From NCBI RefSeq assembly GCF_900496995.4, contig NC_044004.1, positions 50,870,224 through 50,934,223 on the forward strand: a DNA stretch of 64,000 nt. Reading direction: 5' to 3'. Source of the DNA: Aquila chrysaetos chrysaetos. Lineage: Eukaryota; Chordata; Aves; Accipitriformes; Accipitridae. Each line of letters opens with the position of its first letter. Positions within the stretch are counted from its first letter, which is position 1. Made by a program: the position numbers and the translations under genes. The notes under the pieces were generated by a model. The model saw only the letters and a list, made by a program, of their open reading frames with translations, was not told where the DNA came from and ran no database searches. Shown here in pieces: positions 39,201 through 52,019 of this stretch.

Positions 39201-42200
39201 CTGCTATTCTATCATCAAAATCAGGACAGAATTGACCTATTTATCTGCAAGAGCAGTTAGATCAGAAAGAAACTAATTCTTCCTAATTCTCCCCCAGCCT
39301 TTTTTTTTTTAACCTCACATAAATAAACCCTTCCACCCCATAGAAAAAAATTTTCTTTGCAAAAAAGCTCATTTATTGGCTTATACTAATTTCATACCTA
39401 ATTCAGACCATGAAGTATTTTTTTTATAGTGTATGTTCATATATACACATACACTAACAAAGCCAAGAGTCAGAATAGATGAAACATCTCATGCTTATGA
39501 GAAGAGATTACACTCATGTCTACTTCCTACTTCAAAAGACTGGTCAAAGGAATTGAACACCAATCGGGGGCTGTAAGAGAGCAAGGAGACGGTACATGCC
39601 ACATGGCTCTGGAAGAGTGCTACAGAGGAACACTTCTACAAAAACACCAGTTCTGGCAGTAACCATATGGAAACTTACAACAAATCCTGCTGCTGGGCAG
39701 TTTTTAAATTTTCAAAACCTCTTTCTCTCTGATTAAGTGTGTCTATAGAAAGCAAATAACTACATCTATCACACAAAGCTTCCCTCTCACCTCACCATGT
39801 TTTTACCTTCTGCTTTCTGTAGTTTTCTCATTGCTTCATTCAACTTTCCTTGCCCAATCAATGCACATGCACTGTTATAACACAGCTCGTAGGTAGCTTC
39901 TCGAAGGCCCAAATCTTCCTAGCATGAAAAGCAAATGTAACACTGCATAAACACCAACTGATCTATACAGATTTGACAGGCAACGGACACAAACTATAGT
40001 TTCATGTACATTCAAACTATTCCTTGCAAAATAAATTGAGGCAATTTTAAAAGGGCACACACCTGGTAAATAAGTCACAGTGCAAAGGATCTTCCCTCAC
40101 ACTGCACAACAAAGTCAGAGGCAACTGATAAGGCAGCAATGAAACTACAGCCTGAACTTGGGGACTACTTAAGCTGCTGAAAGAGGGCAGGTAAGAACTG
40201 CTACTCTAGAGAACTAGAAAGTGGATCCACAGCACTGAACAGAAGGCTGAGCATACTGTGCACACCTCCAAGGACAAAGATTTCTGAAAAAAATGAGAAC
40301 ATTACAATCTGCAGTGTTCATTAACAAAAATATTCCCAAGCATGGCTGGGTGATCCAGGCAGTTAGCTTTACCCTGGGCAAGAGGGTAATGAGACAGGGA
40401 AAGTGCTAGTCACCACAGGTGTTCTGCCTAATGCAGGTTCAAAGAGATGTATTTCTTGCTCCGCTGTGACATCTACTAATACAAGCCTCCTAGAGATCAA
40501 AGGTGAAGTATAACTCATGAACAATAACCGCATTTATTCCTCCATACAGGGGAAATCACTAGGTGATCTTCAATAAACTCAGAAGTCATTAAGAGACAGC
40601 AACACATTTCTGTCCTGTTAAATATCTATGATTCCATATCCTTTATTCCTTGTCTCTCACTCTTAGACACATACACACACACACTTACTTACTGGCATCA
40701 CTTTCTCCCATGTGCTTTGTGCTGCCACAACAGCAGAGAGGTTGGTTTTTCTCTCTTCCTCATACTCATCCTGGGAGTTGCGGATGAGATCCCTGTATGC
40801 AGCCAGACAATCGTCATAACGCTCCAACCTGTACAACTGAAAAGGGGAAGGGATTAGCCTTCAAAAGTGTATTTCCCTTTGTATGCTAGTAACTACAGCC
40901 TCCTTCCTCCCCCCCACCATGGACTGGCAGCAGCACAGCATAGTATGTTTCAAGCTGAACACTACTAACATTTGCATCTACCTTTAAGGGCAAACTCTCT
41001 ATATAGATTACATTTGCAAGGATTCAAGCAAGGAAACCAGATACCTGCACACAAATGGCACAGTTCTTACTCCTAAAACAGCTTCTTTAAAAGCAGCAGT
41101 TTACACAGTTGTGTCCTCAAACAGCCTTTTTCCAGATTATATCACCTCTCTGTGAGAGAGATTAAATGAATGGTCTTTCATGCAGCTGAAAGACGACAGC
41201 CAATTCTTCACAAAACTGTTCTGATCAACCAGGGAGAAAACAGAGAAGAAACGCAACTTCTTTTCTGCTTCACTTCTAACACCCGAGATGTCAGATCCTG
41301 CAAACCACTCCTAGACAGGTATCTAATGCAAGCAGATGGCTCAACCAAAATAAATCCCATCAGCTTCTTCCATCCTCCATCCCCTCAGTCAGATGGCTAC
41401 TATGAGGCCAGACCCAAGAAGGGAGAGTGAGTCACAAATGTATTGCTTTGTTCAGTGGCAGTAAGACGACAACTCTGCCTCCAGCAACAGGTGACTGAAG
41501 CTCCACAGAAGTTGGAGCAGTTGGGAACTGTACCTCTCCTTACCTTCAAGGCTGAGAAGGAAATTCTGTCCCCATACTTGCCCCACATTAGAGGAGGGAC
41601 AAGGCATCCAGCATATGAAAGTCCTACCAGGAAGAAAAGCTTGTAATTACCACTTGTCCATAAAGCTCCTTCAGTTTGTCTGTCTGCTGACTGGCACTCT
41701 GAATGGTCTTGAGAGCATTTTCAATACGATTCAACCTGTATTCACAGTAGGCCTTCTCAAAGGCAATGATGTCACTGCAAGGACAAGACAAAGGCTGACA
41801 GCACACACTGTTGTCTTCATTCAACAGCATTCACCCACCTGAACACACTTGTTTAAGCAGCCCTGATTAGTCACAGACTGCTACGTTCCCAAAGAGCCAA
41901 ACACCAGAGGTGAGCATATGATCACAGAGTACTGAATTATGTGTCTGGTGAGCACTGAAAATATCTTAAACCTACTTTGTGTTCAATAGAGAAGGAACAC
42001 CAAAACTTCACCTAAAACAAGAGGTTCCTTTCTTCTGGTGTTTCAACACATGGCATTTCAAATCCCACCCCCCCAGCTCCTACTGATTATGCGAATCAAA
42101 TGCTTAAAGGTAAAACAACACCAAACTTCATTATGTGACTCCTTCTTAAGGAGAAGGCATATCATTACAGCAAAAGATTGTTACTGCAAACTTTCAAAGA

Positions 42201-44864
42201 GAATCGACTCAGAGAGAGAAAGGAAATGGTATAAAACACAGCCCCTCTTACAGTCCACTACTAAGCCAAGGGTAACATTAACCTATTTTGAAATACCAGT
42301 GCAGCAGAACTGCAGCAAAAGAGTTTGCTGATGTTAACATAGAATTGGCTTCAAAGCAAGCTCACACCAGCAAGGAGCATTATCAAACAAGCAGTGCCCT
42401 GAATGCTGTGTTCCACCTACCCCCTGAGTTACCACTTAAGCCAAAGGAAAATTAATCAGCGATTCCCTTAGTTCATCACTGGTGCCACTTTGTCACCAGC
42501 TACTTCTTTGCCTATTTAAAATTACCTCAGTCCAGCTGAGTATTACAGGAGTCTAATAACAAACAAATGGCATCAAGAATTAAAGCAAAGCAGTGGGCCA
42601 GCCTCAGTGCAGGACAGGACAACTTCAAGGCAGAACAAGAACCACCACTTTCCCTGCTCTGCAGGATACAGAGACAGACACACAGTAGAGCCAAGCTAAA
42701 GAAATTATAGGGAGAACTCTGAAGCCAGCTGAATTTAGAGAAATTATTCCTCCTCCTCTCCATATACTAAAAAACCAAGCTAAAAAACTTAAATTAAACC
42801 CCTTCCATCCCAGGAAAGAAGGAATTTGTGAATAACGTAATTATGTTTTAGTCAGATGTGAACATAAACGAGGGCATGTTTCATCGCACTAATACTACAA
42901 GACACTTCTCTGGGAAATTCCTTAACAAGAGAAGTATCTGAAATACAAAAGTTTTGCTGCCAGGCAGTTCTTGGGTAGCAATTTTCATCCTAGTCATTGC
43001 ACGAAGAGCATCTTTATGAGGAAGAAAATTAGAGTCTGCTTAACGACACAAATGGGAAGCTTGACTTGTTCGCAAACACAAATTGTCTCCAAGGTCCCGA
43101 TTTTGAGAACATGCACAAAGGGCTTGCATCACCCCAAAAGCTGAAGCAGTACCTTCAGGCTGTCAAGAGAAAAGGACCCCAAGGAGCAGTATGATGAGAC
43201 AGCCAAGCAAAGCTAACAGCTCACTGCCACTGGCAAGGGCTTCTCCCTTCTCTCTTCACTCCCCATGAGATCTGTTCTCTTCCCTTGTACCAGCACGTCA
43301 ACAAGCAGAATCAGCTCATGAAGGTGGATGAAAACTAGATTAGGGACAATCCCTTCAAGAGTAACAGCAAGACGTTAGACTGTCCCAAACTCATCCAAAC
43401 CACCTCTCACACTCAGAATAAGTCGGTGTTTCACTGAGAAGCACAATCCCAATGGCTCTGAGCACCTCCTGCTCCGTATTTTGCTGCCTATTAGTCCCCT
43501 CCACTGAAGCTGCAGCAGCTTCTCAAGGAGTTGCGGTTTTGTATTTTGTAGAGCACAGGAAGCCACAACTCACCTGGTTAACACTTTAGTGTGGGTGTTG
43601 ATTACGCCGAGGGCTTCCTTGAAGTTCCCATTCTGGATAAGACACACTACTTTACACTGAAGTGCAGTCACATCGTCTTTGCTGATCTGCAGTACTGGAG
43701 GAGAAACCAGTTTCAACACAACGATCTACCTCATCATCAGACACATTAAGGCTTTGTAAGAGCCGTATGTTTTTACAGTTGCAAAAACCCATCACAGAGA
43801 GCAGTCATGTCAATTTAAAGGGGTCCTGGCACGGCTTGCTTTGGCTCAGATCATGAAACAGATCCTGTCAGCATAAAAGAATCCAGTATTTATACTGAAC
43901 TTACCTGAAGTGACCGCTGTGCTAACATGCCTGGAACAGAGCTGCACCAAAGGAGCTGTACGCACCTCAACAAACCTTTCATTGTCATTTCACTTCCAAG
44001 CAGAGAACACAGTGCCAAAACTCAAGTGCCACACGATATAGAAAAACTGTATGGCTCTAGCCAGGTATTCACTTCACATGCTATTACTTTCTGCCAGTGG
44101 AAGACAGTGAGGGAGAACTAGGAGAGAGAAATAGGTTTTGATATTTGCTTTTTTCACGCGGTCCCAACTCTCAGATCTGCCAGGACAAGAGATGAGTCCC
44201 TGCTCCCTACAAACAGCAAAGAGAGAACTTTTAGCCATAACGTGCTTTGTATGGCCATCCCATTTTGGATGCCAAACTAGCAAGACAACGCATCTCAATG
44301 TGGACTCTCACTCCCGAGCAACGACGGTCCCGGTGCAGGAGCGGGGGCCTAGGCGGCTGCCCCGCTCAGCTCCCCCATCCGCTTTTGCCTCTCGCCTTTG
44401 CCTCTCGCCTCTCCCCTAGCACAGCGAAGCCTCCGGCAGCGTGCCGCAGAGCCGCCGGGCGCCCCTTGCCCGCCGTCCTGCTCCCGGAGGCCGGCACGAA
44501 GCCTACAGACGGAAACCGCCCGCTCCCCGCCACGGCGGCCCTGCACAAGGCCGAGCCCGCCCGGGCAGTGACCACGGGGAGCGACGCCGGCCGGGCAGAT
44601 CTGAGCCGGGGGGCGGGGGGGGGGGGACGGGACGACTCACGGACGCCGGGAGCTTTCTGCTGGCGGCGTGCGGCCCGGCGGCGCGGCAGGGCCCGGCGCC
44701 GACATGGCGGCGGGGAGCGGCACTCGCTCGCTCGCTCACTCACTCTTGTTAACGGACTTGAGCGCGCGGGCGAAGTCGCCGTTCTGGCCACAGCGGTTCA
44801 CCTCGCTCCACAGCGCCGCCGCCGCCGCTGCCCCCGCGCCACCCGCCGCTGCCGCCGCCGCCAT
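30232..44864 (-). CDS. SRP72: Signal recognition particle subunit SRP72
   Basis: Nineteen exons: 44864-44744, 43694-43574, 41774-41651, 40836-40693, 39918-39807, 38632-38601, 37982-37858, 37765-37708, 37518-37387, 36982-36854, 36333-36261, 35692-35628, 34906-34811, 34343-34240, 33631-33554, 32895-32758, 32494-32457, 31558-31399, 30406-30232. They total 2025 nt, or 674 residues, against about 671 in human, and the same exon number. SRP72 binds SRP68 and 7SL RNA in the signal recognition particle, which brings ribosomes making secreted or membrane proteins to the ER. The N-terminus is an Ala/Gly-rich run before LWSEVNRCGQNGDF. Most of the rest is TPR-like helical repeat. An eight-lysine run (556-563) precedes the RNA-binding motif at 570-593, which contains PDPERWLPMRERSYYRGR. 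The tail is KKKQQQKKKKG-type basic. Intron 13 has a GC donor, and intron 17 holds a solo LTR close to exon 17. No frame damage is seen. Confidence 0.97.
31848..32425 (-). mobile_element. Solo LTR of an avian endogenous retrovirus (copy 2)
   Basis: This 578-bp element is flanked by a perfect 5-bp target duplication, GCCAC, at 31843-31847 and 32426-32430. It starts TGTCC and ends ACA on the minus strand, the same sense as SRP72. It carries an ATTAAA signal at 31979-31974. It lies in SRP72 intron 17 and ends 31 bp from the exon 17 splice donor. A 5-bp duplication fits an ERVL-type element. No viral genes remain. Confidence 0.9.
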
Positions 44865-45120
44865 CTTGGAACCGGGAGGCGAAACACCTCACGGGGGGGC
44901 GGGGGCGGTGGCTGCCCCGGAAGCGGAAGGGCCGCGCGCGCCGGCCGCCACGTCGCGAAGGGCCGGGCGGGGCCCCGCCCTCCTGCTCTCCCCACAGCCC
45001 CCCCCCCCCCCCCCCCCCCCGCCCGCCATCCCCCCCAAAAACACGCGTGGAGGAAGGCGGGAGCGGGCCCGGGGGTGTCCGCCTGCCAAGGTGAGGGACT
45101 GTAACTGTCTTCCTGACGCG
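44330..45120 (-). promoter_or_regulatory. SRP72: CpG-island promoter of SRP72
   Basis: A dense CpG region surrounds SRP72 exon 1 (ATG at 44864). The upstream part contains a run of 23 cytosines (44998-45020). No TATA box is evident, as is usual for a housekeeping gene. The several long frames here are Pro/Arg/Gly-rich artefacts of composition. Confidence 0.75.
44998..45020 (+). repeat. Poly-C run (23 nt) in the SRP72 promoter
   Basis: An uninterrupted run of 23 cytosines lies about 135 bp upstream of the SRP72 start codon. The minus strand is a matching G tract. A second C16 run followed by A10 lies at 45348-45373. Such tracts can fold as G-quadruplex or i-motif structures and are prone to length errors in sequencing. 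Confidence 0.8.
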
Positions 45121-45810
45121 ACGTCGCGAGTTTAGTTCGGTTTCACGGAAAGCCCGCGCAGCCGTAGCCGTCTTGGCTGTTGGCAAGTTCCGCGGCTCCG
45201 CTTCTCTTCCAGTGTTTCAGCTGAAGAATTTTTTCCTTTTGTTAAGGTTTTAACCAACGTTTTTCCCCTCAGAATAAAGAAACAAACAAAAATTAATAAA
45301 ATCAGCAGATATGACCAAAGTGAGCGTGTGGGGGGAAGGCGGCAATTCCCCCCCCCCCCCCCCAAAAAAAAAAGATTTTCCACCAATTCCCATTACTTTC
45401 TTCTGCTAAAAGACTGCTATCAGTCATCAGTTTTCGAATTTCAGAAATCTCACGAATTATTACAAATATTACAAAGGGTGGGTTTTTTTTAATAAAAATT
45501 ATAAATTCATAAATACATAAATCTGCCAGACTGTGAAGGTGGTGGCTATCACTTTGTATAATAATACCACCAACATAACAGAATTTGGACTTCAAACACA
45601 AACTGAAGATAAACCGCAGATGCGAGATAGGACCAGCAAAGCCAGCTCAGTGGAACCAGTGCAGCACTGGGCGATCAACCCCCTTTTTATAGAGTAGTCC
45701 AAGGTAGATAACACGAGTACTCACTCCGAAGGACTATGGAGTGAGATCTCTTCAACAGGAATGACAACCACATTAAAGAAAGGAAAACCAATTAATACTT
45801 TAAACAAAAT
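45120..45810. other. Short intergenic gap between LEPROTL1 and SRP72
   Basis: This AT-rich gap has no supportable exon. It separates the SRP72 promoter from the probable 3' end of LEPROTL1 on the same strand. Confidence 0.55.
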
Positions 45811-45815
45811 ACTCT

Positions 45816-48151
45816 TTTATTAGAGTATTTTTGATAAAACATACAGAACTCAAGATTGCTATTTAAAATTTTTTATCGTTCCAAGTTCTTCCCTCTAGAA
45901 GGATGATAACGCTATCTCAGTGCATATTATATGGAAGGATCATACCTCTCAAGTGTCTAGCTCATACATCAGAGCACTACTCCATGTACTCACTGTGCAA
46001 GCAAAAGAAGGTAACGCTGTAATGCAATTAACACACAAAAAATGCACCGCCAGTACATATGCGGTCAGCTCTATGGCCAGTGATCCAGAGTAGCATCACA
46101 TGGAGAAGTAGGCTTAGCAGCACAGGAATGGAAAACACAGTTCCTGACCATGGAAAAGGAGTCGGTAACAGATACAGAAGATTTGTACAAGTCCTAAGCA
46201 TTCCTCCTTCACAAGGACTGCAAAGGACTGCAAATCTAGCCACTGGTTTGGAAGATTTTCCGGAGCATCTGTCGTGCTGGGGGCTGGGATGCAGAAGTCT
46301 CACTGAAAAAGGTGGTGAAACGAGTGATTCTGCAGCCCTTACGCACCTCTGAACCTCACCGTCACAGGCAGTCTGGTGAAGCGCTTACTTATGGCTGAAA
46401 GACCATCTGCTATAGACTGGCTTCCGTGCTAGGGTCTTGGCACCTATTTGTTCCTCTACCAGCACAGATAAAATTGAGCTCTTAGTTTATACACAGGACA
46501 ACACTAACAAAGCAGCGCATGTAGGTAGCTGCACCCCTGCTGCCCCTACCTGCTGGCATCAGTTCCTTGAGCGTATGGTGTAAGTAACTACCATTACTAT
46601 CAGACTTAAAATATTCAAGCTTTATACTTTGTTTACATCTGCGCACAAATACTACAGCTAAGACCTGCAATTCTGTGCCTTTTCATACTGCTCCACTGTT
46701 AAGCAGAACCTAAGCAACCATCAGCTTTCAATTAGGCACAGGAAGTTTCCTAGACTTTTTTTAAAGAATCGAACAAATAGATAGTTTAGAAGTATGTTTG
46801 GTCAAGTTTATCACTGCATGTGGTACAATCAAACCTGGTTAACTGGCACTCATCAACTATCTCATGATGGAATGTCCAATGGCAGATTTCTTTAAATGAA
46901 AAATCCAGACAATTGAGAGGTATGCAGAAAACTTGTCTTAAGTATTTGAAGCTACATGTGCAATCTTACAGAACACAAGCTACAGTTACAGACATAACAT
47001 TAAATCTTATTAACCAATAGTGCATAAGAACTTAAAAAGTCAGTGAAATCAGTTCAGCCAGTGACTTCCAAAAAAGTCATGCCTCAACTGCACTGTGTGA
47101 AGGGGGCGGCGGGGGAGGGGGGAACCAAACGCAAAACATTCTTAGACAAGTTTAACACAAAGTTTTAATCTACATTTGAAAAGCTGTTTTATTTTATATA
47201 TATACTATGTATAAAATAAATTAAAAAGGGGAAGGAGGAAATAGCTTTGTATATGCTTCAAATTAACACAGGCCAGTAGTTCCATAAATGAACATTTTAC
47301 CATCTTTGTGGTAAAAAGTTGACATAAAAGTTCAAAACCATACAATACTTATAAATAGAAAGAGTTCAAAAGATATTTTTTTAAAAAATGGAATTTAAAC
47401 ATCATTTTCCCTTCCCCTACAATACACTTTAGTTTTGTATGTCATAGCATCAGTACATTTACAGAGTATTTGAATATCACATCCACACAAGAATTGATAA
47501 GAAAGCAGGTAAAAGTGCTAGCGGTGTTAAAATTTAGGACTTCTCCCAAATAACTCTACCTGCTCCTCAGCCTTCTCCCAAAATGAAGGCTATCAACATT
47601 CATCATCCAGTTTGAGGTATGGGCAGAAGAAAAATCTGCAACTGGTACTCCCCGCCTTGCCTCTGCTGAAATATAGCAACAATCTATTGATCTGGTAATT
47701 GACAATGGTGGTGCACAATCTCTTACCTCCATTCAGCTTGTATATAACTTAATCACTATATAAAAAAAGTTATTTTGAAACATAATATTAATGCTTAACT
47801 TAAAAAAAAACCCAAAAACCCAACTTCAAATCTTCTTTGAAACCATGTTTAAATGTTCTTGTTCCAGATTTAAAGCTTCACATAAACACCGGACAGAAGG
47901 ATGACAATTTTAAACCAAGAGAGCACCTAAAAACATACCATAGGTAAAAATGAAATAAATCATCTCTCCACTTCATAAAAACGTAGAAACCTTGTCAGCA
48001 ACAGTAGTACACTCAGAACGAACAAGGTGAAAAGGAGCATCTAGAATACTCAAGAGGCTTGCTATGCTACTTCTCTTTATTGCCCATTCTCTCATTTGTA
48101 TGGATGGCCACTGCATGACAAGATGCCTGTGATAGTTCTCTTATCTTCCTT
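45816..48151 (-). other. LEPROTL1: LEPROTL1 3' UTR
   Basis: About 2.3 kb of AT-rich sequence without coding frames follows the LEPROTL1 stop. Minus-strand AATAAA signals occur near 47193-47188 and 45821-45816, which suggests at least two alternative ends. The true end cannot be fixed from sequence alone. Confidence 0.55.
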
Positions 48152-49875
48152 TCACCACTGCTGCCAGCTGAAGTCGTCATTGCTGCCAAAGACCAAGAAA
48201 AATCCTAGGATCGTGGCAAAGATGACTGTATTCCCCGTAAGAACAAGTGCACATGCGCCCCAGTAAATCTGTGAACGAGAGGAATTTAGTTAAGACATGT
48301 TTTGAGCCAAATACTGACAAGACAAAAGGTAATGTCTTAATGTCACATTACAAAGTTCAGCAACAGGTCCACAATGGGAGAAGTTGGTATCTCATTATTT
48401 GTGGTTACACCAAGAAGGCTGGGTTTACTCCCCAAAAATCAAACAATTCACAATTAGCCAAGCAGCACTGCAAGTTTCTTCTTCAAAGTGCCAACTAGCA
48501 GGCACAGCTGTTTTGCTGTAACATCCAAAAATAGTAAAGTAAGCCTAAGCAACAGCATCAAACACATCTGCAGCCCAGCTATACTTGCTAACCACAATAT
48601 AAGACTTTTTTAAACTGACATTTAAGGATGCACCTCTTCAAAATGCCAGCAGATATCCCAGTAACAAAAAAGGAGGTGACTGTTTTCCAAGGAGAGTAAG
48701 TGGGTTAGTCAGAGGGTGTGAGGCATTCAAACCGACCGTCTGAGCTATTCTGGCCTAAAGACATTTTTAGGGAAGTGCACTCCATGTTTTTTGACTTAGT
48801 AATGCTCTCTGAAATTCACACAAACAAGGTCATCTTTTAAGGGATTTTAGTGAAAAGCCATATACTGGGAAGGATGTAATGACAACTCGGAAGGTTAAAA
48901 AAAATAACACCACATATCACTTACAGTGAGTGCAAAAATGCATTGTTTATTCATGCTTCTTTAGCCCAACTATTCCACAAATTGCCGTCAAAATAGTCTA
49001 TACACTTTTATATTTGGTTACTTGCCTGTTAAGTTTTCACACTATTTCCTATCTCATTTTCTCTGCATTGCATATAGGATGTTAGCGTTTATTCCATGAC
49101 AATGCAGAGCAATTGGCAATCACAACATTTCATTTTGCCATGCTTCCATTTCTAGTATCAGTTTTTCTTGCCAAAAGAACTCTTACTTTGTTTCCATTGC
49201 AAGCATCTGTCCTGGTTTTGGCTGGGATAGAGTTAATTTTCTTCCTAGTAGCTGGTACAGTGCTATGTTTTGGGTTCAGTATGAGAAGAATGTTGATAAC
49301 ACGCTGATGTTTTCAGTTGGTGCTAAGTAGTGTTTAGACTAAGTCAAGGATTTTGCAGCTTCTCATGCCCAGCCAGCAAGAAGGCTGGAGGGGCACCAGA
49401 AGTTGGGAGGGGACACAGCCAGGGCACCTGACCCAAAGTGGCCAAAGGGGTATTCCATACCATGTAGCATCACGCCCAGTATATAAACTGGGGGGAGTTG
49501 CCTGGGGGGTGAGGGGGCACGCAGATCGCTGCTCAGGAACTAACTGGGCATCGGTCGGCGAGTGGTGAGCAACTGCATTGTGCATCACTTGTTCTATATA
49601 TTCCAATTCTTACTGTTGTCATTTCATTATTGTTATCATTATTATTTTCTTCCTTTCTGTCCTATTAAACTGTCTTTATCTCAGCCCACGAGTTTTATTT
49701 TCTTTCAATTCTCTCCCCCATCCCACTGGGTGGGTGGGGGAAGTGAGTGAGCGGCTGCTTGGTGCTTAGTTGCTGGCTGGGATTAAACCACGACAGCATC
49801 TTACGTACGTATTTATAAGAGTCGCTTAGTGCGTGAGAGCTTTACCTTCACTAAAAATACAGAACAAAGTTTTCT

Positions 49876-49909
<34 letters not shown>

Positions 49910-52019
49910 TTGAAATATTACTAACCAGTTCTGCTCTCGCAAACACTATCGGTAGCCCAAATGCTGAGACAACAATGCCTGTTGTAAGAAATATTGCTAG
50001 CTCCTTGCAGGCATTACTTGTAGCATCTGTGTCATCTACTAATCTTCTTGCTATGCAGTACGGGATAGGAGAAAGGATGTAAAAAAACAGAACAAACAGT
50101 GGCCAGTACTGGCTGAAAAAGAAAGAAGAAAAGTTAAAGTTAACTTGATTTCCTTCCTGTTCTTCCTAAAATCAGCGCAAGGCATCTTCCCCATCCAGCA
50201 AAGACAAACACAAGCCCACAGAAAGCAAATCCTTCGCTTTGGAACAAGCTGACATTAATCCGACAGACCATGTTTGTGAGCAGCTTCAGCTGACCTCAAT
50301 GCCAGCAGCAGAGAGCTCGCTAACAGGATATTCTTGAAGCAAGATTTCACTAAGCAAGCCTAAATCTAATGCCACCTCGCAAGATGAGCTTAACTCTTAA
50401 CTTTAACCTGTCAGCTTTACTTAAGTATTGCAGAGATACCTTTGTAGACCCCTCACGTCATTTTGCCTGTAAGCTTTCAGTGCACATACACTGAACACAG
50501 TGTTGTCCTCAGCCAATACTCAGCCGCCATGGGGCACTGAGACTTTTTTTTTTAAATCTGAACGCAACCAACAAAAATGTGCAAAAATTACACCAGCATA
50601 TTTGGTGATGTTTTCTTCTATTGCTTGCAGCTCGCCAGACTGGATTTCTCAGACACACCAATGCAGCTGCACGTTGTTTCAATAAAACTATTGCATTGTT
50701 TGAAGGGTGACTACATGATGATCTCCCTCCTAAGGGTTTGTCACTAGCCCTGGTTTTATAACAAAAGAAAGCTGGCAGAAGAAAGCTAGTCATATATATA
50801 GAGAACTGCAATTCACAGCCACTAATGGCACTATCAGCAGGATATTTGATATTCGTTTAACATTAAACAGGTCGATTTAAAAGATTTTCTGTAAAGTCAG
50901 CATTCACTCGCAAAGGGTCAAAGCCACAGGCCTAACTTTGTGCACTTTTGGTCTACTACCTCGCATCTCCTGGGAACTAAGCGATGGGAATCAACAGACC
51001 AAAAGTACCGACAGCAGCTGCAGTCACTCCAGACGCTGTGTTACCGAGCGTGGTACGCAGCCAAGGGCCCACCTGATGGTCACCGACAGCCCAGCTACCA
51101 CCAAGTAGCCAGAGAAAATGCAAACGCTTCCCTGCAAACACTTGCTCTCTACGTCAGGAGATGCTATCTGCTTATCAGCCACAGAGGGACAGTACTGGAG
51201 AGGCATTAGGACAGTGCGTTCTTTAACGGGTTGCAGCCAGGCCTGGTCATTTCCCTTTTGTTGCCTTCACTTTTATGGTGAATTAGCTCCTGGGTGCTCT
51301 TTTTTTCCCGCCCCGATCTTCTGAAGCCAAACCGCCCCCCCCAAACCCTCCTACACGCAGAGGACTTATCAGCCCGCAGTGATGAAAGCCAAACTATCCT
51401 GGAGCTACAGAGGTGCGAAACAAGCCGCAAAGAACAGGAGGAGAGCGGACGTTACTTGTACTGGGGAAGGGCACATCCCAGCATCAGGAACATCAGGCCG
51501 ACCGCTCCCCCGAAGGACAGGCTGATCAAGGCTGCAGGGAGAACACAAACAGGCGTCGGCTCCAACGCGCTGCCCACAACACCCGCCACGGCCCTTCGGC
51601 TCAAGGCGGCCACCGACCCGCCTTCCCCCCACCCCCTCCGCCGAGGCAGAGCTCCCCACGGGGGACCGGGGGGGGGGTGGCAGGGCGGGCGGCCCCGCGG
51701 GGAGCCCACCTCCCCTCCCCTCCGGGGGCTCCGGCCGGCTCCCGCCGCGCTGCCGGCCCCCCCCGCCCGAGGACGGACGGACGGACGGCCCACTCCCCTC
51801 CCCTCCCGTCCCGTCCCCGCCACAGCCGCCCCGCGCCCGCACGGCCCGCCGGGCCTCCCCGGGGCCGCCCTCCCTCCCGCCCCGGCCGCCGTAAGGCCTC
51901 GGACAGGCGGCGGGGCCCACCGGGGCGGAGGGGGGACCGGGGAGGGGGGGGGGGGAGAGCGCCCCGCCGCCGTTGCCAGGGCAACCGCCCCGCCCCCGCC
52001 CACCTTTGATGCCGGCCAT
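48152..52019 (-). CDS. LEPROTL1: Leptin receptor overlapping transcript-like 1
   Basis: Four coding exons in transcription order: 52019-52004, 51531-51456, 50112-49926, 48268-48152. They total 396 nt, or 131 residues, the same length as human LEPROTL1. The first exon codes only MAGIK plus one base. Four hydrophobic segments are visible, including [18 protein letters not shown] and [19 protein letters not shown], and the C-terminus is [12 protein letters not shown]. The protein is a small four-pass membrane protein of the Vps55/OB-RGRP family in Golgi and endosomes. In mammals it lowers surface levels of growth hormone and leptin receptors (family knowledge). It is divergent from SARAF, with 437 bp between start codons. 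Intron 3 holds an antisense solo LTR and a 29-nt U tract just after the exon 3 donor. Confidence 0.97.
49208..49795 (+). mobile_element. Solo LTR of an avian endogenous retrovirus (copy 3)
   Basis: This 588-bp LTR begins TGTCC, ends ACA, and is flanked by a perfect 5-bp target duplication, GCATC (49203-49207 and 49796-49800). A TATAAA box (49482-49487) and an ATTAAA signal (49664-49669) are intact. It is clearly related to the copies at 17.3 and 31.8 kb but more diverged from them than they are from each other. It lies antisense in LEPROTL1 intron 3. No viral coding sequence is present. Confidence 0.9.
49879..49907 (+). repeat. A29 tract (U29 in the LEPROTL1 transcript)
   Basis: This is an uninterrupted run of 29 adenines on the plus strand. 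In the LEPROTL1 transcript it is a U-rich tract starting about 18 nt after the exon 3 splice donor. Confidence 0.85.

Noticed and set aside
44247-45186. Open frames of up to 285 codons on both strands around SRP72 exon 1
   Set aside because: They are composition artefacts of the CpG island. Only the minus-strand frame from 44864 joins the SRP72 exons in phase.
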